Below are positions 36,601-48,600 of a DNA stretch of 64,000 nucleotides, piece after piece. Location of the stretch: the NCBI GenBank assembly GCA_010645155.1, contig JAAGOF010000300.1, positions 1,286,832 through 1,350,831 of the forward strand, in the 5' to 3' direction. Source of the DNA: Tigriopus japonicus (lineage: Eukaryota; Arthropoda; Copepoda; Harpacticoida; Harpacticidae). The position numbers and the translations under genes are program-made. The stretch's first letter is position 1. The number at the start of each line of letters is the position of its first letter. The notes under the pieces are model-generated. The model saw nothing but the letters and a program-made list of their open reading frames with translations, made no database searches and had not been told where the DNA came from.

Positions 36601-39600
36601 ACCTATGGGTATTTACCCAAAATTGGGTAAATTTGACTTTTTGTTGGGTAAATTTGTGTTCGGAAAAATTGGAAAAAACTTGGGGTTTTTCGACCAATAT
36701 TGCACGTTTTTCTCTTCTTCACGTATTCTGACAAATACAAAAGTCACATTAAAACGCCCAAAAACGCTGTAATATTGGTCATTACATAGGGGGGTAAATC
36801 GGATATTTCCCTTGCCAAGAAGCACTGGAATCATGGAGTGGGAGGCAAGCAATGAGAATAATGATTTCCAGTAAGAGCAATTCGATTACGTTCTTCTGCA
36901 AATGAGACCTTGCATATGTTGACAAGAATACGTATTTCAATTTTCAGCTCAATCGAACGTCGGAGACAAAAGTTATGCTCTCTCAAAGTTCAGTGCAAAT
37001 CCTACCGAGAATGAATGAACTCGCCCTTTTGTGGTAATCGTTTTACCACAAAAGGGCGAGTTCATTCATTCTCTGCTCTCTTCAGTACATAAGTTTGAGA
37101 AGGCATAACTTTTCACTCCGTCGTTCAATTGGGCTGAAATTTGAAATACGTGTTCTTCTCAATGCAAGCCAGGTCTCATTGGCAGAAGAACGCAAATGGT
37201 TCGTTTCTGCTGGAAATCATAATTCTCATTGATAGCCTCCCACTCCATGATTTCCGTGCTTCTTGCCCTTGCCAAAATGGGTATACCCCGGAAAAAGGTT
37301 GAGAACCCCTGGTATAAGAACAATTTTCTAAAAGTTTTTTGGTTGGTTCTTACTAGTATTTTTTTCCTTTTGAAAAAATTACATTTTTTCTAAGAATATA
37401 TTATTTGTTTTTCTTTTGGTAAATTATTTTTTTCTTTGAGTAAATTTATGTTTTGCTTACAATAAATTTAATCTTTTATTGTAAAACTATTTTTTCCAAT
37501 AATAAATATATTTTTTATTATTTTAAATTTTATTTTGTCTTATTGATAATTTATTTTTAGTTGCACTGATTTTTTTTTTTTAATAAATAAAATGCTTTTG
37601 TAAGCTGTATTTTATTTTTTGTCGTTTTCACAAACCAAAGGTACGTTCCCTATTGATATGGCAAAAATGAATTTTTCAGGCTAATTCCTGAAAATTTCTT
37701 TAAGACGTTTGTTCTTGAGCAAAAAGAGGGGATTGCATTGTTAGAACAAAGTTCGGTCCGGTGCAAATGATTGCAGATTTTCTACTCCATTCAATTGGAG
37801 AAATGTGCGGCTTAAGTGTTTTTATAGAAGCAATTCAGATAACCATTTTGAAAACGTGGTACATTCAATATCTTGAACACATGCAACTTCCCCACGTATC
37901 AGGGATGTTGCTTTTGAAACTGACCGATTCAGTGTTCTTTGGGAATAGAATATTAAGTATGTCTATCGAAGACCTCGTTTAACAGGAACAGAAAGATGGC
38001 ATTAGTTTTCAATGGCAGACAATATGAAATATGACAGTTAGGCCATGTTCAAGATCAGATACCATTGGGTGATTTTCGGACGAAGGTCAAGTTTATCAAG
38101 ATCGAACGGCCAAAGTCAATGGTTTGGAAAACTAATAATAACAATAAAAACTCACCCACTTGAAAAGATGCTCTTTGTGCAATTCAATTCTCTTCATAAA
38201 AATCCAACTTTTTTACTTTCTTTTTTTTTCAGGTGAGTACAATGATTTAAGTCCAAGAACGGGTTTGTTCGCTTTTTACGGTAGAAACGTAAGTATAATC
38301 CGCCGTGAAATGTCAATGCTTTCCTCGTTCGTTCCATTTTAATATTATCCTAATTGGCGGAAAAGTGGCAATTTCCACCCGAAGTGATTCACTGAAAGGC
38401 CAGAAACAACCGGGTCATTCGGTATTTGATCACGTTTTTCCTCATTCCTGATAAATAAAACCATCATGGATTGCCAATCGCAGGATGAACATTGAGCAGT
38501 CTAGCCTTTGGAACGAAGGCTCTTTCTTTCGGTATGAATATGTATGCGCATGAGCTTCTTGTCCGCGAAGGTACATGTGATCATAAAAGGCCGCCTATTG
38601 ACATGCTGGCCATCCATCCCAACCTGAGTATGGAAGCATCTTTGGAAGGTTTAGTGCGATCACGCGGACCCAAAAAACCTCGTTCACACGGACATCTCTG
38701 AGCCTTCTCTCTCTTCTCTTGGAGGTCCCTTCCAATCTTCCAACGCTTCTTCCTCTCCTCCCGTCTTCCTCCTTCTTCTCTTTGGTAGTAGTTCTTGAGC
38801 CCTCTGTGGAAGTTCAAAGCCCGCTTCTCGGGTGTTTGTAGCGTGCGTGTCTCTCGATTTTGCTCGCCTTTTGGTTCGATTTGGCGGCGCTCGCCTTGTT
38901 CCTCAACGCTCTACCTCTTCTTAGAGTCCAAAGCGAGATGGATTTTCATGTTTTTGTCTTCTTTCTGGCCTTGTTCGGTAGTTGTGCGTCGAGTGAGGCC
39001 TTGCGAACAAGGCAATGTGTCGTTGGCTCCGATTTCTTGAGCAGCGGAATAATAATTCAAATCAGCGTTGTGGTCTGCTTCTTTGGAACAACATGGACAG
39101 TGTGTGCCTTGTTCCGTCTTCGCTTGAAATGGCAAGAAAACATGCTGAAGCATCGGGTTACTAAGAGTGTTGACGTATTTTCTCAACGTGAAGCCAGTGG
39201 AAAGTGTCTATGAGTGTCTTTACATAAATCAGGTGCTTCAAGCGAGGAAGAAATGTTCCCAAGGCTTGGGTGGAACCAACCACTTGTCTGAAGATTAGAG
39301 AGTCTATTTAAACTGTGGCCTTCTTGTCTCCTCCATCTGCTACTTCTTCTTCTTCTTCTACCACTTGTGTAAAGCAAACGGTTAGTGGTAGAGCCGTGGT
39401 CGTGTTCTACCCTTTGTAAGTGCTTCCTACTCATATGAAGGCCAAGAAGACAAGGCCACAGTCGAGCCGTCAGGATCACGCTGAAGAACAGGAACAGGAG
39501 AACGTAATGCTTTGAGACGGTTTGAACCACTTGAGATATTGAACAGGGGGAAACTCGAGATTTGATGTGCCACTTACTCACTCACTCACGAAAGGAAAGA

Positions 39601-42600
39601 AAGACGGATCACTTTTGTTTTGGTTATTTTAGTTGTCGAGTGGCTACATGTCAAACAAATACTTCCAATATGAAGTTACACACTCACTCTGCGTAAGCGC
39701 ATCCAAATTTAGAAAGCTCTGTTGTCCCGACAACCCGTTTGACTGGGAAAGATATTTGAGTCATTAGTTTCTCTCTCGACTTTGATTGGATCGGATGCGA
39801 GAATCCAAAGGTCAAATCAAAGATGTGCCACTTCCCAAGTTCCATTCTCCAAGCTCGTCAGATTCACAATGTTCAGTTTGTTGGATAGGAAAGGGAACAT
39901 TGTTGGATCTATTTTGAGCGAGTACGTCAATTAGTTTTCGGTCCAAGCGGAAATTAGCGTTGGAAGTTGTCATATCCAGGATGGACCACTTTGTCAGCCA
40001 AGCAACGTTGAACTCGACCAAGATAAGCCAATGACAGCACCCCTTCTTAACGAAACTTAAGGCCACTTCAAAAAGCCAAACAACGTCACTTGATTTGGCA
40101 ACACAGAAGTGTTTTTTTGGGGGGGGGACTATCTTTGTTTATGAATAAGGCGATTAATTTGATGAAACTCTTTTTTTTGTGGCCAAAATGCTTTCTTTGC
40201 TTTTGCCACATTTCCAAATTTGATGGTTGGGGAAGAAACAAGTAAACAAGCTAGAATTTTGTGCTCTCAATTGGTCGCCCTTAATTTGAGACAAAAAGAT
40301 CAATGCTGAGACATTTTCCACGGAAACGACGTCACTTCCTAAGGGCGAGTTCGAAAGACACTCTGATTAGAGGATTGTATTTTGGGCTGTCGCCACCTTC
40401 ATTGGCTGAATCTGGTGACCATGTTGGAATCCCCATCTATTTGGGATTATCTTGGGGATTTTATCTGGTGGCTCAGGCCCAGTTCCACTCAAGGAAAAGG
40501 AATCCTTGCGGATGCATGCGCCGAATAGCAATCATGAGTGGAGGGATAAACAACACCTGAAAAGAAATCTGTCTCATCCATCTCTTCATCTATGTATTGC
40601 ACTACTCTATCTCTCTTTCTGTGTCTCCACAATGAACAACTCGTTTGTGAAAGAAGCGTCTCCGAAGAACTTATCAAGTTGAGAGGGGGCGTTATTAATT
40701 TATGGCACGTGTTTACAGGACTGTGCCAAAAGTCTAAGCCTCTGGTCCAATTTTGGAGCGCGTTTTTATTGGCCTTTGACAAGAAATGGCCTAACCACTC
40801 GAGAGTTTCTTGACATGAAGTCCTTGATGAGCGAGGTAGTCCGCTCGCGGCGTCAACAACAACCAAACTGAACGAGGCCAACAAGGGATATCTTGGTTGT
40901 GGTTGGTTTTAGACCACTTGGAACAACACGCAGTGATTTAAATAGCTCCAAGAAGCTTTTTAGAATACACATTCCTGATGACCTTTAACGCCAAAAACGT
41001 CCATTGTGCACTCTGTCGGACACTTTTTCCTGGCCTTTGACACATGTCAACAAAGCAGACAATTTCGATGACTCGCTCGTTTCCCACTCAAGCAAACAAT
41101 CAATCAAAGGCCTTGGGCGCGTCCTTTTCAGAGGATCCCGGCCTTTGTGTACTTAATTAAACCTGACAAGATTTATTAGCTAGTCGGTGGTTTTCTTGTC
41201 AAATTGTCCATGGCGTTTCATAATGATGAACGCATGTGTTCCTTGCAGTGAATGAAGAAGCAACGAACTAGCTCACTAAGATGATGTAGAAGAGAAAGAT
41301 GTACAAGGATCGTTGAGACCAAAAGAGAAAGAGGGTCCAATTTTCCGACATGACCGACCATCTCAAACACTCCAAACATCTTTTTCCACGTCATCTTGGA
41401 GGTCCAAAGCGAAAACTTATGACACGGTAATTAATATACCCATGGAAGTAAGTCTTACTGACCTCGTGTGGAGCCGAGCAAGTAAAAATAAACCGAGACC
41501 ATGAAGAAGGAAGGAGGGCACTGCCTCTCTTGGTTACTTGGTTGGTAGATCTAGTGGTAGTAGTTGGTGCAGCGGATATTTCCTGTTTCCTTTCAGCACA
41601 GAGTCTTTGGTCGTGTATTTAGTTAGAAGCTCCCTTGATCTATGACACACTTTGAGGCAGGCAACTTTTCCCAGTCATGAAACGACGATGGCCAATGAAA
41701 AAGGAGCACTCACTCTCCTTGTGGCAAAGGCTTCGACCTACCTATAATTAGTGCATTGGCTCAAGGAAATACCAACCTGAACAATACCACGTTTCAGCTC
41801 TCCGTACATACATGAAAATCGTATGATGATTCGTGGTCTCTTGGGCGTTTCCAATTTCAAGATCAACTTCCATTATGAACGGGTTTCTTCTCATGTGGAA
41901 GAGTAGAGTCTTCTATTACTTCTGTGAGAGTGTCATAATGTGACTTGCATCCAGACAAAGTTTTGTGGCAATACACTCATAAAGAAGGAACTGCTAGACA
42001 TGTCCCATTTGTTGCCTGTTGACAAAAAAGGCCGAGGACCGGAAACTTGGTCCAATGTTAGTACTTAATCATGTTATTTATGACGAAACTGGGCAAAAAG
42101 CAACCGAATCCTTTGGAAGAGATCTTCTTTAATCATGATTATGACGGTCTTAAGGAAAAGCGATTGTTATGTATATGAAGTTTCGGTGTTGGCCTTTTGT
42201 TCGGAGACAAGACAATGGAATTGGCTTCCGATGTTATTTCAAACTTCTTCTGTCCCGATCCCATATCTCATATGGACCACTGCACAAAGAAGAGTGTCCA
42301 TTTTGGGTGCATTTGGTTCATTTCATGTTGTGTCCAAACGTCCAGAGTCACACGTGTGGCCTCGATGTTGTATCCTACTACCAATTGATTGAGCTCAAGG
42401 ACAAGGTCTCTCTGGAGGGGGCCTTGAGAAAGACCATCAAGGATCGCACGAACAACGCAGTAGTAGAAGAAGTAACTCTTTCCTCGAACATCATGGAGTC
42501 ATTCTTCCTCCTGACTAGGTTCCAGACGACCTTGAACGACCATAACTCTGGACCCAACCTTCAAGGCTGTCATCCGGGAAAGTTGGCTGCTCAAGTGTAC

Positions 42601-45600
42601 GACGAGACATGCAGAAGTACATAGAACTGTACACAGTATTGCTTTGTATTGCAATGGCTACGGAGTTCCCGGGAGCGACAATCGGAATTGACCCACCTCG
42701 CATGTTTGAACAGAAACAGACGAACTTCGATCACGATCCAGACCGATAGTTTTCCTTGCTCGGGCTCCACCGATGGTTGGCCTTCTTTCAAGGCTGCTAG
42801 ACCACCAAACTGGAGGGACTGGTCGCTGAATGGCTATGCATTTTGAACATGCAAAGCGATCGAATGGGTTCATAGGGAAAAAAGACAAGGACACCAGGGA
42901 GGCATGTTTCATTGTACTTCATCATGGGGTTCCCAGAGAAGTGACCACTCTATTCGATTCCTCTCTACCAACTTCAAACGGCCTTCCATATCGGTGGTTG
43001 AAATAACCCAAACAGACGACAATAAATTACGGCCTTATGAAAGTTTCAATCCAGAATATGGATCCCATGACATATTGGATCTCGTCTTCCATTGACTGGT
43101 TTCGGGAACGTGTCCGAAGGGGGCTTAGGACCCACCACCCTGTACTCTTTCCACATCCTTGAGTCGATCCCGACAAGCCTTTGTCAAAGGTAGAAATGCG
43201 TTTCTTCGTCTTCAAATGCGCCTCTTCGTCTTGGTCTCTTTGAGCGAGAAGTTCGTAGGAGCTGTTCTTGTTAAGGACGCCATGCTCTGACGAAGAAGGT
43301 GAACGGACCATTCGTTGAGCCTGAATCGCTGTTCCAGAAATTAGGAACACTTCCACCGGTGAAACTAGGCTGCCATTGTTCCCCAAATTTCTTTTTCAAG
43401 ATTAGCCCATCTTTTTTGCTCTGCTCGTCGTTTTCTTCTCTCTTCTCTCCCGTCTGGGAATACTGGCGGCAGGAAACAAAGACCGCAGAGGAAACAATTT
43501 TTGGAAACATCTGACAGCCTTGCTCGTTGAAATAGGTTTTCGATCCTCCCCAAAAGTTAACGATGGATGTGTTAGTTATGTTTCTTGTGCATGGTTTCCC
43601 ACCAGACATACCTCTTGGAATGATTTCTTCGTGAACTGTATAATCAAGAGGTCTGTATAAGAGTGGAACAGAACAGAGAACGAGAAATATCTTAATGGGC
43701 CCAAATTCGCAACGGCCGAGGCTCTTTTCAGGGCCCTAAAAAACTCCTAAATTGCAGTCTGGATGCATTTCCCCAAGCATCGATTGCAGGACGGCCGTGA
43801 GTTGGAATAAGACGACGAGAGCACTTTTCTCTCGTTTTTTTTGAGGATGTCTCAGTATACCCAATCATACGTAAATAAGTGGAGAAATGTTTTGGATTGT
43901 GTGATGCGATACAATGGTAGGGTGACTGACGGAGAGGGTCGTTCCGGATGGGCCCACTCTTGAAAAGAGAGTTGAGGAGATAACTTTTTCTTATGGCTAT
44001 GTGATGCACATTCTGTCGCCCTGAAACGATTCCTTTAAAAAAATGGCGCCCTTTAACCTAAAGAATGGCTATTGTTTTACAGCCTTCTTCCAAATTGATG
44101 TACGACTCAAAGGCCGAGTGGCCTTCCAAGAAGTTTGTGATAATCTTAGGATTGGGTCAAAGTACTAGAAGAATGCACGAACGTGTCATTGCCACAAGAA
44201 TGAGCGGTTCCCTGCCGCTAAACCAATTTGGTTTCTCGTCAGTCTTTCAAGGTCGTCGTGAAATGAAGGAATGGCCTTTTCGATGAACCATTCTCTCGTT
44301 CTAAGAATGGGAATGGAACACAGATGGTCGATGTTCTCGAACCATCAGCCAATTGCTGGCCAAAGAGTTTCAATATGGAAATGTGTTTTCTGAATCGAAA
44401 TGGGGCCAAATTTATTCAGTTCCTATTATTGTTCCTGGACCACTGGGAGTTTTCCAAAAACGTTTTATCAGATTTACGAGAGACTTTTGAAATACCATAA
44501 ACTGGCCTTGGATGCATTATGGCCGCCAACGCAACCAAGGATTGTTTTGAAAGTATCTTTTCGAGGTCGGTGAGAGCAAGGCAAATCTCGGTTTTCTCAC
44601 CATCTCCAGTCAGTCTAATGGTCAAGAGCGTGGGTGCCAAAAAGAGCTAGAGAATAGTGACAGTATTCCTCACATTTTCACCAGTCCCTTGGCAGAGTCA
44701 ATTTTCTTGGCCTTTCGTCGATGACAGCTGTCTGCAAAGTGTACTGAGCGAACTGACTACTAGCCTTCTATGGTATACTACAATACAGTACAGTAGTTCC
44801 AGTATGGGTGGAGTGCACGTATCGCTCGTCTTGGTCCTTGGAAATGGAAAATGGTCGGAAATCGGCTCTTGAGGCAATAAAGTGGGAACTGAGAGAAAGA
44901 GAGGAGAAAGACTGGGATCTTCTCGTAATTTCGGAAACTGTCAATTGTTTAACCCATTCCGAGCAGGCTTGGAGACCCACTAAAGAGGGTCGGGCGTTGT
45001 TCAATAACGTGGTGCATTCAAGCTGTACTCTGGATGTAGTAAATGGTGCCAAAATAGGGATTCTCGACGCTTTTACTAGTCACCATTTTCTCACTTTGCC
45101 AGTCATGAGAGACGACCAAACTACATAGTACACACTACGGAGCACATTGGCTGCTGTGTGAGAACCATTAGATGGTTGTGCCCACTCGACAGAATTCTCC
45201 GCACATTACTGAGTTATTACACCCACGATTGAGAGTTTTAGCGCCTGGAGACCGACAACTCCAAAGGTTTATTCACCCACCTCGCCCAAATAATGCTGAT
45301 TGCGAACCATTCTGTCTCGACGTATTTATCCCTGTGAAATTGAAAATCGCGTCTTGTGTCGGTTTTGGTATTGTTATTGAAGTGAGAACTCCGATAGGAA
45401 GTTTGGTGGCCGACTCGTTCTTCTGGCACTCAATTGTACGCTTCTGAAAAGCCTTTGCCATCAAAGGCAAGTGCTCGATGTGAAGAGCAGTCATTTGTAT
45501 TCGGACTCGTGTTGACTTGCAAGGACATTTACATGCAGGGAAGATGGTTTTCCCTACTTTATGTTGCGGCTATCCAACCAACCAACTTGGTCCGTCAGAC

Positions 45601-48600
45601 CTGCTTGGGTAAACACTCGACACACAAACCCACAGAAAACACAACCATACATACATACGTACACACACGTGCGTTGGTATTAGAATGCTTGACGAAGCTG
45701 CCCCTATAAGTAAGTTCTGTCCATTTGGGTGCGTTAGTGTTATTATTTTCCCAAAATGAGCTCCACAAGTCTCAAATATGAGACTTCAAATTCCAGCAGA
45801 CCCTCCTAAGGTCGCTTCAAATAGAATGTCGCCGTTCGTTGTCACTCTTCATTCACGAGAAGGCGTTGGTTGCTCAGAGATTTGGTTGGTTGGTTGGCTG
45901 TTTGTGTGTTGAGCTTAGAGAAGGAAATTGATATCTGGCTCAGTTGGTTGTGGTAGTGTGTGTGGCAGGTGATAACTTTAGACCAGGTTTTGGGGGTGAG
46001 AGAGAGATATGGTAATAGACTCCTGAAGGTATTTAAACATTTGGGAAAAGATACGCCCTCAAGGGTTTCACTTCTGAAGTTCGAGACTTCAAGGGCTTTT
46101 CGAGTGGGCTCAGGTTAAATAGATACAAAATTAGTTTTATGTACACGTAACACAAGCACGATGGCCCTATTGCTTCTTGACAACCCATCTGGAAGTTCTT
46201 ACCTCCTTCTAGATTTATTTCCACCTCTTGGCCAATTCGTAAAAAGACGGATAATATATCTTTCTTTGCGCCTAAGAGCCTCTCTTCACTCTTGTGCCAA
46301 AACGGGGCCTGTTTTTCCACACATTTTTCCTCTTTGTGCCAATATGCGAACACACATGAGGGCATCAATTTGAGACGAGGGAGACAATAGCCATGATGGA
46401 GTAGTAGTCCTAAGCAAGTTTGACAGATGTCATTGGCACTCCTCACTCATTTTGCATATTCAAGATGAGTTTGAGGAACCGACCAACCTGTATGATGGCT
46501 CCGAGGTTCTCGTGGAGATCTGCTTTTGGCAGACATGTTGACATTCCCCACGTTTGTCAAGCAAATTCCAACACAATTTGTCCAATGTAGGCGAACACAT
46601 ACATTGCCTCATGCCTCTCCAGGCAAAAATGGAGCACTTAAGCAATTTTCCCCTCCCCGTTTCCCCCACCAACTTCCATGTAGTATGTAGTGCACTAATC
46701 TAGGCACACTTTGCCATTCCATTCAATTTGCTCAATGTAGCAGAAAAAAGCCAGGCACCCTGCCACTCGTCGTGGTCTGACTTTTCCCTCTTCCAAACAA
46801 GATGAAGTACCACAATTGTTATTGCTACGACCAGTACCATGAACCAAGTACTGTACATACGGAGATTGGTGCTTACCCATAACCGAAAACCTTGATGGTT
46901 TTGTTGTTTCCTCATCCCTGATGGTTGGAAAGGTTTTCTGTCTTTGGCTGTTTCCTTGGCTGCTCTCACTCAATTAAGCTCACAAATCTGATGGAATTGG
47001 GATCAAAGAGGCAAACAACACGTGTTCTGTCTGTGAGCAGCGTTCGAGCTCATGGATTTATTCGAGGTCATTCCAAAACAAGAGCAATGTCTTCGACCCT
47101 TTGTTATTCGATAACGACGTGAGAATTGCTGAGAATCAACATGTGTAATGTAATCCCACTGAAAGAGAGATCGAGAGCTTTTTTCTGACATGTACGTCAT
47201 TTTCCATTCCCGCCTACGCTATTTGAGGGTTAGTAGTAGTCGTTGAACCATGACTAGACTTCCTAGGGTTTACAAATGCAATGCAGGTTTTCAATAAAGT
47301 CTACGAGAATTTTTTCCATACTGCCTGGGTATTGGTTCATTGACAAAGTGCAGAAAAACATCGATTTATGGCCTAGAATTCAGTGGAACGACGTTTTGTT
47401 ATTACTTAAAGTAAACATAAGAAAAATGGTAAAAATGTGTCGTGTTAGTATGCGTATGTTTGTAACAAAAAAGCCTGTTGTAGAGACTGCACTTAATGTC
47501 TTTCAAGTAGAATTTGTGGCCGGATAAGTGCAGATGCGACAGGATTGCCAGGTACTTTTTGCCAAGACACAAACTTGAACTTGGCCGATTTCCTATAAAT
47601 TCTCCACAATGCCCAATTGACCTCTAGAGAGCCACTGAACTCGACTAGTTTAGAGTGCTACTTTCGAGCAATCTCGGCCAGCTAGCTTTTCAATGGTTTG
47701 GTTGGTTGGTTCAACTCGGAAGCAAGTTCGAGTTGGAGGTAATTTTACTCTATGCAGCCAAAACGAATGAAGATGTCGGGCGTAAAGAAAGTGTTCCAAT
47801 GGCATTCAGAGTTGTGGTAGGTCCCAAACTTTTCTTTTCCTTTCTTGGATGGGGAGAACAGATTTTTTTTTTGGAACAGCAACTTGCTTAGTTAGACCAT
47901 TACCATAAGTAACACGACTGGACCAACCAACTTCAAAGCAAGGGGAGGTGGAGTTTTTTCGTTCGTTCCATTCCCTGATAAATTATACATTTTCCTGGTC
48001 GGTCTCCCTACCATTGGCAATCGGCCTATCTATCTCTTTGATCAAGGTCTCGATCGGGATGAAATGGAACATTTTCTTTGGCGATAACCTACGATTCGTC
48101 GTCCATGGTTCGCAAGTCTGTCTGAGCAAAACGGAAGGCGCATCCTGCTCTTAGTTCTTTATCCAAGTGAAAAACGTGGCGCCAAACTAGTACTAGATGA
48201 AGGCTGAAGAGGAAGGTACGGAAGAAAGAGGAAATCCGATCAGGATGCTCTGGTCATCACATGACTTAGGAAACCACGCGTTTTTCCCCCAGAAAAGGGG
48301 GAAGGGGATCAGTTTGGCTCCAGGGAAAAACCCAGGACAAACGAGCCAACAGGCCCAACGTTCCGCGTGATCGAGTAAAGAGATCTCTCGCTTAACGCTT
48401 TTCACATCCAGACAGATTTTTTTTGCTCAGAACTTTTTTTTCCTGGGGAAGGACATCCTCTTCCACTTTCAAGGTCAACAACTGAAAACTTTCGAACTTT
48501 AGACTCCCTTGTCCCTGCCACTCTGTCTCACCTCTCTCCCTCACACACGTCCTAAAAGTGGAAATTGGATCTCATCCTGTTCATGTTCCATGTTATCGAT

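Noticed and set aside
42169..42624. 151-codon + frame in the large intron
   Set aside because: No domain, no phase-matched neighbours, overlapping frames of similar length; length is near the chance limit here.
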